Source: Bacteroidota bacterium
GTDB lineage: Bacteria; Bacteroidota; Ignavibacteria; UBA10030
Length of the DNA: 64,000 bases
Assembly: GCA_025454835.1 (NCBI GenBank)
Contig: JALONQ010000014.1
Coordinates: forward strand, 1 to 64,000
Reading direction: 5' to 3'
Part shown: positions 45,552 through 53,989 of the stretch, in pieces
How the letters are laid out: each line of letters starts with the position of its first letter
How positions within the stretch are numbered: position 1 is the first letter of the stretch
The notes under the pieces: model-generated
Told to the model about the DNA's origin: nothing
The model's input: the letters and a program-made list of their open reading frames with translations, nothing else
Databases searched by the model: none
Position numbers and translations under genes: made by a program

Positions 45552-46052
45552 CTAGTACTGCGTGCGGCCTTGCTGGCGGGCCCAGGCCTCGAACGGGCCG
45601 GTCCGCTCATCGATCGGCAGATGAATCGTGGCGAGGGATCGCTCGCCCAGCGGGAGGGGCAGTTCGTGGTAGATGCGCTCGTCGTCGAATCCAGCCGCTG
45701 CCGCCTCGGCCCTCGAGGCCGCGAACATGACCCGCGCCGGACGCGCCCAATAGATGGCTCCCAGGCACATCGGGCAGGGCTCGCAAGACGCGTAGATGTC
45801 GCACCCCTCCAGATGAAAGGTCTCCAGCATCCGACAGGCCTCGCGGATGGCGACGATCTCGGCGTGCGCTGTCGGGTCATTCGTGGCCGTCACGCGATTC
45901 ACGCCGCGTGCGATGATGCGGCCTTCCCGGACGATGACGCATCCGAAGGGCCCTCCGCCGTTCGTAACGTTCTGCTCGGCCAGCCGGACCGCTTCGCGCA
46001 GATGCACGGCTTCGGCCCGCCTCACGTCCGCGCCTTGTGCGCTCTCAGGCAC
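45552..46052 (-). CDS. guaD: guanine deaminase, CDD/GuaD type
   Basis: About 166 residues of the zinc-dependent cytidine/deoxycytidylate deaminase superfamily. The zinc site is 'PTAHAEIVAIREAC' (His63, proton-shuttling Glu65) and 'CEPCPMCLGAIYWARP' (Cys93, Cys96). It matches the Bacillus-type GuaD from memory along its whole length, including the domain-swap C-terminal end with a final tyrosine ('WARQQGRTQY'). The reaction is guanine to xanthine plus ammonia. It starts at a GTG (46052) that overlaps the upstream deaminase by eight bases, with GGAAG eight bases before it; the ATG at 46124 would lie deep in the neighbour. Confidence 0.87.
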   Translation of the reverse strand: MPESAQGADVRRAEAVHLREAVRLAEQNVTNGGGPFGCVIVREGRIIARGVNRVTATNDPTAHAEIVAIREACRMLETFHLEGCDIYASCEPCPMCLGAIYWARPARVMFAASRAEAAAAGFDDERIYHELPLPLGERSLATIHLPIDERTGPFEAWARQQGRTQY

Positions 46053-46497
46053 CGATGTCTTCCTTCCACACGTTGGGATGCGCGGCGATGAAGTCCCGCA
46101 AGATCCGTTCGCAGGCTTCGTCATCGATCGTGTCGAACTGCACCCAGTGGTCCTTCATGAAATGCTGAGCCCCCGTGAAGTTCGTCGCCTCTCCAGCGAC
46201 GACATATTCGATGCCGAACTGAACGATCGCCCCGGCGCAGAGATGGCAGGGCATGAGCGTTGAGTAAAGAATGGTCCCCTTGTAGGAAGACTGGCGGCCG
46301 GCGTTCCTGAGGCACTCGATCTCGGCGTGGGCCGTCGGGTCTCCGCTCTGGACGCGTCGATTGTGTCCCCGCCCAATGATGACGCCGTCGCGCACGAGGA
46401 CGGAGCCGACGGGAATGCCCCCCTCGGCGAGCGACATCCTGGCCTCGGCCAACGCTTCGCTTATGAACTCATCTGCCCGGTCAAGGAGTGATGCCAT
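46045..46497 (-). CDS. cytosine deaminase of the yeast Fcy1 type
   Basis: A 150-residue deaminase with His57-Ala-Glu59 ('PTAHAEIECL') and Cys84/Cys87 ('LMPCHLCAGAIVQFGI'). Resemblance to yeast cytosine deaminase, as I remember it, extends to 'GRGHNRRVQ', 'VVAGEATNFTGA' and the C-terminal 'WKEDIGA' (yeast ends near WFEDIGE). That family converts cytosine to uracil and is unrelated in fold to the large bacterial CodA enzyme. The ATG at 46497 gives a compact start; the frame continues to 46551. It is first in a two-gene salvage operon with guaD. A closely related purine or pterin deaminase role cannot be excluded. Confidence 0.8.
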   Translation of the reverse strand: MASLLDRADEFISEALAEARMSLAEGGIPVGSVLVRDGVIIGRGHNRRVQSGDPTAHAEIECLRNAGRQSSYKGTILYSTLMPCHLCAGAIVQFGIEYVVAGEATNFTGAQHFMKDHWVQFDTIDDEACERILRDFIAAHPNVWKEDIGA

Positions 46498-46627
46498 GGT
46501 CGTTCTTCGTATGGTCACCCCTATCTTAACAAAAACGCGATTAGGACACAAAGGCCGGCGCGCGCGGTCGAAGTTGGAGCGCTCAGAATGACTGCGTACA
46601 TTGGGCCACCTCTTCAGGAGACTCTCC

Positions 46628-47374
46628 GTGGAATGGATCGCTGACCCTCAGGGTTGGATCGCCCTTGTCACCTTGACGGTGCTCGAGATCGTCCTCGGCA
46701 TCGACAACATCATCTTCATTTCCATCCTGGCCGGCAAGCTGCCGGCGGCGGAGCAACCCCGTGCCCGGACCGTCGGGCTCGGGATGGCCATGCTCACGCG
46801 CATCGGGCTGCTGTTCTCGATCACGTGGATCATGCGGCTGACGGAGCCTTGGTTCACGGTGCTGGCCCATGAGATCTCTGGACGGGACATCATCCTTCTT
46901 GTCGGCGGCTTGTTCTTGATCGCTAAGAGCACGCACGAGATCCACAATAAGCTGGAAGGATCCGAGGAGGCTGGCCGTGCGGGCGCACGCAGCGCTTTCT
47001 GGAGCGTCATCGTGCAGATCATGATCCTCGACATCGTGTTCTCGCTCGATTCTGTCATTACCGCCGTCGGCATGGCGAGCCATCTCGGCATCATGGTCAC
47101 CGCCGTCGTCATCGCCGTGGCGTTCATGATGGCGTTCGCCGGTCCGATCAGCCGGTTCGTTCACGACCATCCGACCGTCAAGATGCTGGCGCTGGCCTTC
47201 CTGCTCCTCATCGGCGTCACATTGATCGCCGAAAGCTTCGACCAGCACATCTCGAAGGGCTACATCTACTTTGCGATGGCATTCTCGGTCTTCGTCGAGA
47301 TGCTGAACCTCCGGATGCGCGCGAAGCACCGGAAGCCGGTTGTGCTGCGGAACAGCCCGGTGGGCCTGGCATAG
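46628..47374 (+). CDS. TerC-family integral membrane protein
   Basis: A 248-residue membrane protein with seven or more hydrophobic segments and the family's acidic membrane motif 'LEIVLGIDNIIFISILAGKLP' split by the second half 'IMILDIVFSLDSVITAVGMA'. TerC/Alx proteins are linked to tellurite resistance and metal-ion (manganese) export, perhaps loading exoenzymes with metal. The GTG at 46628, with AGGAGA seven bases upstream, gives the family's usual 'EWIADPQGW' beginning. The CitE-like gene starts two bases after its stop. Confidence 0.9.
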   Translation: MEWIADPQGWIALVTLTVLEIVLGIDNIIFISILAGKLPAAEQPRARTVGLGMAMLTRIGLLFSITWIMRLTEPWFTVLAHEISGRDIILLVGGLFLIAKSTHEIHNKLEGSEEAGRAGARSAFWSVIVQIMILDIVFSLDSVITAVGMASHLGIMVTAVVIAVAFMMAFAGPISRFVHDHPTVKMLALAFLLLIGVTLIAESFDQHISKGYIYFAMAFSVFVEMLNLRMRAKHRKPVVLRNSPVGLA

Positions 47375-47376
47375 CC

Positions 47377-48732
47377 ATGATCGACGAACGACAACCTGTC
47401 CACGTCGTCTACGGCGGGGCCCATCTGTTCAAAGCGTCGACGGTGCCCAAGCTTGGAGGGCTGGCCGTCCGACACCTCGAAGCACATGCGAAAGACGCCT
47501 TCGTGTTTGCAGAGGCCGTGGGCCTGCCAGAGGCGTCCCTCTTGCCGCGGTCTCTACACGCTCGCATCGCCCTCTTGCGGACACTCACCAAGGGCGGCGA
47601 ACAGGCCCGGGTCGTGCATCCCGCCGCTTGGACGGCCTTCAGCATCCACCGCCGGGTGCTCGAGAAGCTCCGAAGCCATGCGGTCGAGGACCTCAGGATC
47701 GATTTCGAAGATGGCTATGGATTCCGGAGCGATGCCGATGAGGACTTCCACGCCGTACGGACGGCGCAGGAGACCGTCGAAGCCATGGCCGCTGGTTCTC
47801 TGCCGCCATGCTTCGGCATTCGCGTGAAGCCGTTTGCCGGATCGTCGAAGCCGCGCGCCCGTCGTACGCTAGAGCTCTACCTGCAACGCCTGTTGACCCG
47901 GACCGAAGGTCGCCTTCCATCGCACTTCGTCGTCACGTTGCCGAAGATCGCGACCGTTGAAGAGGTGTTCGAGTTCGTCCGATTGCTCGAGGCTTTGGAG
48001 CGCACGAACGGACTCCCGGCGCGCTCGCTTCGACTCGAGATCATGGTCGAAACGCCGCAGATGATCGTCTCGTCGAAAGGGGCCAGTCTCTTGCCCGATG
48101 TGCTCGCGGCCTGTGACGATCGATGCCGCGGCCTGCATCTCGGCTTATACGACTACCTGTCATCCATGGACGTCGTCGCTTCGGCACAATCCTACCGGCA
48201 TCCGATGGCCGACCATCTGCGCGTGATCACCAAGGCGGCGGCCGCGTCGACGCGATTGTGGCTGTCCGATGGAGCTACGAACCGGATCCCGCTCGGACCA
48301 CACCGTGGAGAGAAGCTGACCAAGGCTCAAGGCCCCGAAAACCAGGCCGCCGTTCATGCCGGCTGGCGGGAGATCTTCGCGAACGTCGAGCATTCGCTTC
48401 ACTTCGGCTACGATCAGGGCTGGGACCTGCATCCGTCACAGTTGCCTCCGCGGTATGCGGCGGTGTTCGGGATGTTCATCCGGGAAGAGGAGACGACCGC
48501 TGTGCGCCTACGCTCGTTCCTGGAGATGGCGGCGCAAGCGATGCTGAGAGGACAGCAATTTGACGATGCGGCCACGGCTCAGGGATCGCTGAATTTCTTC
48601 CGCCGCGGCATTGCCGCCGGAGCATTGAACGAGGATGCGCTTCTCCGTGCCGGGCTCCGGCGTGAGGAGCTGCGATCTCGCTCCTTCGCCGAGATCATCG
48701 ACGGGCGTCGAAGAGACGCCTCCAGGGCCTGA
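47377..48732 (+). CDS. HpcH/CitE-like (DUF6986) aldolase-fold protein
   Basis: A 451-residue protein of the PEP/pyruvate TIM-barrel superfamily that holds HpcH and CitE. Metal and substrate loops are visible: 'LRIDFEDGYGFRSD' (acidic metal site), 'LRLEIMVETPQMI' (metal-binding Glu) and 'GLHLGLYDYLSSMDV'. It is longer than CitE (about 290) and matches the DUF6986 group sometimes annotated as phosphoenolpyruvate kinase. The reaction is unproven; cleavage or condensation of a 3-hydroxyacyl or pyruvate-type substrate is likely. It follows TerC with a two-base gap and ends in a strong terminator. Confidence 0.75.
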   Translation: MIDERQPVHVVYGGAHLFKASTVPKLGGLAVRHLEAHAKDAFVFAEAVGLPEASLLPRSLHARIALLRTLTKGGEQARVVHPAAWTAFSIHRRVLEKLRSHAVEDLRIDFEDGYGFRSDADEDFHAVRTAQETVEAMAAGSLPPCFGIRVKPFAGSSKPRARRTLELYLQRLLTRTEGRLPSHFVVTLPKIATVEEVFEFVRLLEALERTNGLPARSLRLEIMVETPQMIVSSKGASLLPDVLAACDDRCRGLHLGLYDYLSSMDVVASAQSYRHPMADHLRVITKAAAASTRLWLSDGATNRIPLGPHRGEKLTKAQGPENQAAVHAGWREIFANVEHSLHFGYDQGWDLHPSQLPPRYAAVFGMFIREEETTAVRLRSFLEMAAQAMLRGQQFDDAATAQGSLNFFRRGIAAGALNEDALLRAGLRREELRSRSFAEIIDGRRRDASRA

Positions 48733-48760
48733 AGCCGAGCTTCGATCGATGGTTCAACGT

Positions 48761-48784
48761 GAAGCCCCGGAGGTCCGGGGCTTC
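48761..48784. terminator. bidirectional intrinsic terminator
   Basis: Perfect 10-bp stem GAAGCCCCGG/CCGGGGCTTC with AGGT loop, between the convergent CitE-like and VWA genes. Confidence 0.85.
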
Positions 48785-48817
48785 GCGCGTCTTAGGCATG
48801 ACGGGTGAACGCGGCGC

Positions 48818-50125
48818 CTACTTGTTCTTCTGCACCTGGTAGTTCTGATACTGGATAGACTTCTTCGCCTTCCGTGTGTCGCCGGTGGCCACGCTATCCT
48901 GAAACCCTCTGAGCCGGCTGATCTGTGCCCGTACGGCGTCGCCGCCGGCTCCGGAGGCCGCCGCCGCCGGCGAGGCGACCAGGGCCTGCTCGGCACGCTG
49001 GAAGTTCGCTTTGGCTTCGTCGGCATCCCCGGCATCGAGGACCTCGAGGGCCTTCGACACTTCGCGTGTCGACACGGCGACGTCGGCCTTGGCCTGCGTC
49101 TCCAGGTCACGCAGTTGCTCGACCCTCCGTGCATCCTTCGTGTAGGTCACGGCTGCCGCAAATGACGCGGGCCGGACCGGGATCTGATCGCTGTCGTAAC
49201 GCAACGAGCCGTCGACAATGGCCAACTCGCCCGTCCCTTCCGGGACATCAAGCTCAAGCACGATCTCCCGTCGGTCGTCGTTGAGCAGGTCGCCGACCGG
49301 GATCTGGATCCGGCCATTCCGCTCGCTCCAAGTACTGCCGATGACGTCGCGCATCCGGCTGCCGCCGCGGACGTGGAGCTCGATCACGGCGTTGCGGCAG
49401 ACGATCGAGGCCATGTGGTCGAACTCCTTGGCCAGGATGTGCGCCATCTGGTCCGGGTGCTCGATGAAGTAGTAGTTCCCGCCTCCGCTTTCCGCAAGAC
49501 CGACCATCAAATTCTCATTGTAGTCGAGGCCGAGGCCCATGGCCGTCAGCGTAACGCCTTCGGACCGATACTGGCGCGCGATGCGATTCAGTTCGGACGA
49601 GGAAGTGATCCCCTGGTTCGCGAGGCCATCGGAGAGAAGGATGACCCGGTTGATGCGTTCGCGGTCCGATGAACGACGGGCAAGTTGCAGACCTTCGATC
49701 ATGCCGCCGCCAAGGTTGGTGGAACCTCCCGGCGTGATGCGGTCGACCATTCGATGCAACCGGTCCCGGTCGGTCACACGATGCGGGCGGGCCAGTACTT
49801 TGACGGCATCGTCATAGATGACCAGGGAGAAGAGGTCCTCCGGCCGCAAAGCGTCGATCAGCCGGTGGAGGGCGCGGCGGGCATAGTCGATCTTCCGTTC
49901 GTCGCCCATCGAACCGCTGCGGTCAACAACGACCGAGAGATTGAGCGGTTGACGACGATGATCGCGGATACGCGGCGTGCCCATCGCGAGATGCAGATAG
50001 ACGGTCCCCCCGCGCATCGAAACAACCGGCGTGTTGAGCTTGGCCGTCAGCGAAATGGCAGGGTCGTCGGCCCATGTCGGCAGCGTGAACAGGGCCATGG
50101 CGGCGAACAGGGTAAGGATGCGCAT
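48818..50125 (-). CDS. secreted von Willebrand factor A (VWA) domain protein
   Basis: A 435-residue exported protein. Signal peptide 1-19 ('ALFTLPTWADD'). The VWA domain (about 60-240) has an intact MIDAS metal site: 'VVDRSGSMG' (Asp68, Ser70, Ser72), Thr in 'PGGSTNLGGG' and Asp in 'ILLSDGLANQG'. A beta-rich region follows, then a helical C-terminus (about 345-435). VWA proteins of this form make metal-dependent contacts, as in Ca-activated chloride-channel-like bacterial proteins. Divergent from an ECF sigma gene, and probably controlled from the same 89-base gap. Confidence 0.85.
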   Translation of the reverse strand: MRILTLFAAMALFTLPTWADDPAISLTAKLNTPVVSMRGGTVYLHLAMGTPRIRDHRRQPLNLSVVVDRSGSMGDERKIDYARRALHRLIDALRPEDLFSLVIYDDAVKVLARPHRVTDRDRLHRMVDRITPGGSTNLGGGMIEGLQLARRSSDRERINRVILLSDGLANQGITSSSELNRIARQYRSEGVTLTAMGLGLDYNENLMVGLAESGGGNYYFIEHPDQMAHILAKEFDHMASIVCRNAVIELHVRGGSRMRDVIGSTWSERNGRIQIPVGDLLNDDRREIVLELDVPEGTGELAIVDGSLRYDSDQIPVRPASFAAAVTYTKDARRVEQLRDLETQAKADVAVSTREVSKALEVLDAGDADEAKANFQRAEQALVASPAAAASGAGGDAVRAQISRLRGFQDSVATGDTRKAKKSIQYQNYQVQKNK

Positions 50126-50186
50126 GACAGACCTCCAAGAATTGATAAAGGAGTGGGGAAGTGGTACGTTGATTTACTTCCTGACC

Positions 50187-50201
50187 GTTCATGACATGAA
50201 C
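50187..50201. promoter_or_regulatory. perfect palindrome upstream of ECF sigma gene, likely operator
   Basis: GTTCATG-A-CATGAAC, 7-bp arms around one base, 13 bases before the sigma ATG and 61 bases before the divergent VWA start. A 15-bp perfect palindrome in an 89-base divergent promoter is unlikely by chance and suits a dimeric regulator. Confidence 0.55.
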
Positions 50202-50214
50202 CCTTGAAAGGTAA

Positions 50215-50781
50215 ATGGCCCGGGACGTGCTGCGATTCGACCAGGACCAGCATGTGCTGGAACTGATCCGGTCCGGCGATCGGGCCGGATTGATGCGTCT
50301 GTATGACGATAACCGCCGACCGATCGTGAGCCACGTCACGCGCAACGGCGGCTCGGCGGACGAAGCAGAGGATGTGCTCCAAGAGTCGGTCGTGATCGTC
50401 TGGGAAAAGGTCCGGACCGGCGGATTCGAGCTTACGGCGCGGCTCACCACATTCACGTTCGCCGTCGCCCGGCGGCTCTGGCTTCGCAAGCTGGCCCAGC
50501 ACCGTCGGGAGCCCGCGGTCGACCTCGACCCGGATGGGCTCTCCGATGACCCGCAGGCGGAGCCTCCCGATGTGGATGAGCGGATCGACTCCATGCGGCT
50601 CGCCTTTGATCGGCTCGGAGAACCCTGCCGCACATTGCTCTTGCTCTTCTATTGGGAAGAACTGACGATGGCCGAGGTGGCCCGGCAGCTGGGCTTTGCG
50701 AACGCCGACGTGGCGAAGGCGAAAAAGTATCAATGCAAGGAACAATTGAGACGTCTGATGGCGGGAGACGACCGTGACTGA
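50215..50781 (+). CDS. ECF-type RNA polymerase sigma factor
   Basis: 188 residues. Region 2 is seen in 'DRAGLMRLYDDNRRPIVSHV' and 'EAEDVLQESVVIVWEKV', region 4 in 'CRTLLLLFYWEELTMAEVAR' and the following helix-turn-helix. AAAGGT precedes the ATG. The acidic linker 'DLDPDGLSDDPQAEPPDVDE' joins the regions. It overlaps the anti-sigma gene by eight bases. This pair lies directly upstream, on the same strand, of the lipid-modification operon, and divergent from the VWA gene; either could be its regulon. Confidence 0.87.
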   Translation: MARDVLRFDQDQHVLELIRSGDRAGLMRLYDDNRRPIVSHVTRNGGSADEAEDVLQESVVIVWEKVRTGGFELTARLTTFTFAVARRLWLRKLAQHRREPAVDLDPDGLSDDPQAEPPDVDERIDSMRLAFDRLGEPCRTLLLLFYWEELTMAEVARQLGFANADVAKAKKYQCKEQLRRLMAGDDRD

Positions 50782-51805
50782 CCCCACCCGATCACATTGG
50801 ACCTCCGACGAAGAGCTGCTCGAACAGTACGTGCGGGGTCAGTTGCCGGCTGCCCGCCGTGAAGCGTTCGACGAGCATCTGCATGCGTGCGAACTGTGCC
50901 GAGCGCGCGTCGCTGATGAGAAAGTGTTGTCCGCGGGCATCCGCGCGGCCGGCCGAAAAGCACTGCGGAGAGACCTGGCGGACCGGATCGCCCGACGGTC
51001 GGCGCATGGCACAACCGGTATCTGGCGGTGGATGGCGGCTGCCGCCGTGCTGGTCGCGGCCGTGGGGGTCTGGCGTATGCTGACTCCAGTCGCACCGACT
51101 CCGCTGCAACTGCCGACGATGACAGAATCCTCACCGACCCCGACCGCAGAAGGGGCGAAGCCCAGCGAGCCTCCAATGGCAAGAGGATCGTCTCCCAGAC
51201 CGGACCGGAGCGAACGACGAGCGGAGCGAACGGACCTTGATCTGACGCCGGGAGAGCCGCGCCCGACGGCTCCACCCGCGGCGGGAGCAGTGGCTGCCTT
51301 GGAGGAGGCGCCGCGAGAGGTGATGGCGGATGCTGCGAGGCCTGTGAGCGAGCAGAAGGACGTGATCGAGGCAGAACGGTCGTTCTCTGGCACCGTCGAG
51401 GCATGGGTGGAGGCGACCGTTCTTGCGCCTGTGCCCGTGAATGCCGAGGAGATGGCGAGGAGTGAATCGGATCAACGCACCAAGAAACTTGCGGTCGTAT
51501 CCCAAGATGACCGGCCGGTGACGCGCCAGACAGGACCAAGGGGGATGCAGCTGCAACAAGCGCCCAGATCATTCTTGCCCGCTGACCAACGACTCCAGGC
51601 CACTTCGTCCGTCCGCGCCGGCATTCCGGCCAGGCTTACTCTCGTCGGTGACAGTCTCTTCCTCCAACTCTACCCGGTCACCCCGTATCCAGAGTCAGAG
51701 GTCTTAGAAGCAACCATCTTTCGGCCCAGAACCGACTCCCTCGTGGTCCACGTTGGCCGTCAACTGCTGGGCCTTCGGATCCCTGAGGCACTACTGGCCA
51801 AGTAG
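50774..51805 (+). CDS. membrane anti-sigma factor with zinc finger and long periplasmic tail
   Basis: A 343-residue protein starting at a GTG inside the sigma gene. The N-terminal zf-HC2 domain has 'FDEHLHACELCRARV' (H-x3-C-x2-C). One membrane helix is at about 83-100 ('WMAAAAVLVAAVGVWRML'). A long, proline- and charge-rich tail (about 105-260) leads to a small folded end (about 275-343) without a family I recognise. It should bind the adjacent sigma factor and release it on an envelope signal. It is distinct in length and tail from the anti-sigma at 35428. Confidence 0.82.
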   Translation: MTDPTRSHWTSDEELLEQYVRGQLPAARREAFDEHLHACELCRARVADEKVLSAGIRAAGRKALRRDLADRIARRSAHGTTGIWRWMAAAAVLVAAVGVWRMLTPVAPTPLQLPTMTESSPTPTAEGAKPSEPPMARGSSPRPDRSERRAERTDLDLTPGEPRPTAPPAAGAVAALEEAPREVMADAARPVSEQKDVIEAERSFSGTVEAWVEATVLAPVPVNAEEMARSESDQRTKKLAVVSQDDRPVTRQTGPRGMQLQQAPRSFLPADQRLQATSSVRAGIPARLTLVGDSLFLQLYPVTPYPESEVLEATIFRPRTDSLVVHVGRQLLGLRIPEALLAK

Positions 51806-51848
51806 GCAGTTGGCGCCCGTTCTCAGGAAAGGGAGATATCCGGCTGAA

Positions 51849-51888
51849 AAAGGGCCCTTTGTGCGACAATCCCCCCGCTTTCGGGGGA
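51849..51888 (+). terminator. palindrome and terminator-like hairpin
   Basis: AAAGGGCCCTTT, a perfect 12-bp palindrome (51849-51860), then a TCCCCC/GGGGGA hairpin (51870-51888) followed by ATCTTC. Together they may end the sigma operon transcript. The rest of the gap to 52082 contains no gene and probably holds the promoter of the lipid operon. Confidence 0.5.
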
Positions 51889-52082
51889 ATCTTCTCCGAT
51901 TTCCGCGCGTTAACAGCCCGTGCCCTTGAACACGGAGGGAGGTGCTGCCCGCAAGTTTCCGTGCCCACGAAATGGTTCGGCAGGCGGCGAGGCAAGAGAC
52001 TCCGTACATTTCATTATCCCTTATACCGCTGGAGCCGAGTGCCCAATCGGCGGTGTTTCCTCATCACGTTCATAGGTCTCTC

Positions 52083-52820
52083 ATGGCTATCGCCATTTTC
52101 TTCGTGAGTCATTGGTTCCTGTCGCTCTTCTCCCAGACGTTCTTTCTGCACCGGTATGCGGCGCACAAGATGTTCACGATGTCGAAGTTCTGGGAGCGGT
52201 TCTTCTACGTGTTCACCTTCATCACGCAAGGTTCGTCGTTCCTGAACCCGCGGGCGTACGCCATTATGCACCGGATGCACCACGCCTACAGCGACACGGA
52301 GAAGGATCCGCATTCGCCCCATTACTTTTCGAGCATGATCCACATGATGCTCCGGACCAAGGACATCTATCTCGACCACTTGATGCAGCGCATCGAGCCG
52401 GAGCGAGGATTCGACAAGAACGTGCCCGAATGGCGCTTGCTCGATGAGGTCGGCAAGTACTGGACGCCGCGTCTTCTGTGGGGGATCGTCTACACCCTGT
52501 TCTATGTGGCCTTCGCGACCGAGTGGTGGATGTTCCTCCTGCTGCCGGTCCATTTCCTGATGGGTCCGATCCACGGTGCGATCGTGAATTGGTTCGGCCA
52601 TAAGTACGGCTACGTGAATCACCCCGACACCCACGACCTGTCCAAGAATTCGCTGCCGTTCGATTTCGTCACGCTCGGCGAACTGTTCCAGAACAATCAT
52701 CACAAGTATCCGAGCCGGGTGAACTTTGCAACCCGCTGGTTCGAGGTCGACCCGACCTACCCTTTCATTAAATTGCTGGCCAAGATGCGGATCATCCGCC
52801 TTGTGAACGAGACTGCCTGA
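52083..52820 (+). CDS. membrane fatty-acid (acyl-lipid/acyl-CoA) desaturase
   Basis: A 245-residue integral membrane di-iron desaturase. The histidine boxes are 'HRYAAH' (23-28), 'HRMHH' (63-67) and a third, 'QNNHHKYP', with an extra conserved 'NWFGHKYGY'. It inserts a double bond into a fatty acyl chain using O2 and an electron donor. The frame is open from 51942, but the ATG at 52083, with AGGT upstream, starts the first hydrophobic segment. It is the first of eight tightly packed genes and probably makes the unsaturated substrate for the two methyltransferases at the end of the operon. Confidence 0.88.
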   Translation: MAIAIFFVSHWFLSLFSQTFFLHRYAAHKMFTMSKFWERFFYVFTFITQGSSFLNPRAYAIMHRMHHAYSDTEKDPHSPHYFSSMIHMMLRTKDIYLDHLMQRIEPERGFDKNVPEWRLLDEVGKYWTPRLLWGIVYTLFYVAFATEWWMFLLLPVHFLMGPIHGAIVNWFGHKYGYVNHPDTHDLSKNSLPFDFVTLGELFQNNHHKYPSRVNFATRWFEVDPTYPFIKLLAKMRIIRLVNETA

Positions 52821-52830
52821 TCGGAATCCT

Positions 52831-53166
52831 ATGGTGACCTTTCTGAAATACTTCATGGCCGGACTCGGCCTCTTTATGCTCTACACGACCATCGAGACAT
52901 CGCTCGAAAGCAGCCTCGTGGCCGAGTGGCCGTCGCTCATCTCCATTCCATGGATGCAGGCGACACTCATCGATTTCTACATCAACATCGCCGTGATCTT
53001 CGCCTGGGTCGCTTACAAGGAGCGGAGCCTGGGCGGAAAGCTCCTGTGGCTCGTTCTGTTGATCACGACCGGGAGCATGGCAGCGACGGCGTACGTCTTC
53101 ATCCAGCTCCATCGCCTGAAACCGGGCGAGGGATGGGAGCAGGCCCTTCTTCGTCGTCCGGCGTAA
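52831..53166 (+). CDS. DUF1475 small membrane protein
   Basis: 111 residues with three hydrophobic segments ('FMAGLGLFMLYT', 'LIDFYINIAVIFAWVAYKER', 'LLWLVLLITTGSMAATAYVF'). It resembles the DUF1475 family as I remember it, especially 'VAYKERS' and 'TAYVFIQL'. Function is unknown. Ten bases after the desaturase and 18 before the DUF1295 gene. In this operon it may be a subunit or electron-transfer helper of the membrane lipid enzymes. Confidence 0.75.
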   Translation: MVTFLKYFMAGLGLFMLYTTIETSLESSLVAEWPSLISIPWMQATLIDFYINIAVIFAWVAYKERSLGGKLLWLVLLITTGSMAATAYVFIQLHRLKPGEGWEQALLRRPA

Positions 53167-53184
53167 GGGAAGGGACGAGCGACC

Positions 53185-53988
53185 ATGTGGACCTCCGTGC
53201 TTGAGATCGCCGGCCTCTCCTTCGCCGTTCTCTTCACCCTGATGTGCTTCGTCTGGCTATGGTTCCGCCGCATCGATAACGCCGCCGTCGTCGATGTGGG
53301 TTGGGGGAATGGATTTGCCATCGCCGCCGTCGTGTCGTTCTTCCTCGCGCCTGGGTGGTTCGAGCGGAAGCTGCTGATCGCGGCGCTCGTCGTGTTCTGG
53401 GGAGAGCGGCTGACACTGCACCTCCTGTTCGACAGGATCCTCGGCGGCAAGCCGGAAGACGGCCGCTACCAGGCCATGCGGGCGAAGTGGAAGACTGACC
53501 TGCCCAAGAGGTTCTTCTACTTCTTCCAGTACCAGACGGTGCTGGTGGTCATCTTGTCGGTGCCCTTCTTCCTGGCGATGCAGAACCCCGAGCCCTCGTT
53601 CCACGCGCTCGAGCTGATCGCCGCCGGGATCTGGCTTGTCGGTGTGATCGGCGAATCGGCAGCTGACGCGCAGTTGAAGAGGTTCAAGGCCGACCCGGCC
53701 AACAAGGGTCGAACGTGCCGGGCGGGTCTGTGGCGTTTCTCGCGCCATCCGAACTACTTTTTCGAGTGGGTCATCTGGCTTTCGTACGGCGTTTTCGCGT
53801 TGGCTTCGCCGTGGGGCTGGATCGGGCTCATCGCTCCCGCCGGGATGTGGTATATCCTGACGCGGGTCACGGGGATCCCCCTGACCGAAGAGCAGTCGCT
53901 CCGGTCGCGCGGCGACGACTATCGACAGTATCAACGGACGACGAACGCCTTCGTCCCGTGGTTCCCAAAGTCCGACACTGGTGCCTGA
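53185..53988 (+). CDS. DUF1295 (steroid 5-alpha-reductase-like) membrane oxidoreductase
   Basis: A 267-residue membrane protein with about six hydrophobic segments. The C-terminal half carries DUF1295 / steroid 5-alpha reductase-like motifs: 'GLWRFSRHPNYFFEWVIWLSYG' split at the conserved 'SRHPNYF', and 'EEQSLRSRGDDYRQYQR'. Relatives reduce carbon-carbon double bonds with NADPH or methylate membrane substrates. AAGGGA precedes the ATG. Placed between the desaturase and a CFA-type methyltransferase, it is a candidate for reducing a methylene or unsaturated lipid intermediate. Confidence 0.82.
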   Translation: MWTSVLEIAGLSFAVLFTLMCFVWLWFRRIDNAAVVDVGWGNGFAIAAVVSFFLAPGWFERKLLIAALVVFWGERLTLHLLFDRILGGKPEDGRYQAMRAKWKTDLPKRFFYFFQYQTVLVVILSVPFFLAMQNPEPSFHALELIAAGIWLVGVIGESAADAQLKRFKADPANKGRTCRAGLWRFSRHPNYFFEWVIWLSYGVFALASPWGWIGLIAPAGMWYILTRVTGIPLTEEQSLRSRGDDYRQYQRTTNAFVPWFPKSDTGA

Positions 53989-53989
53989 A

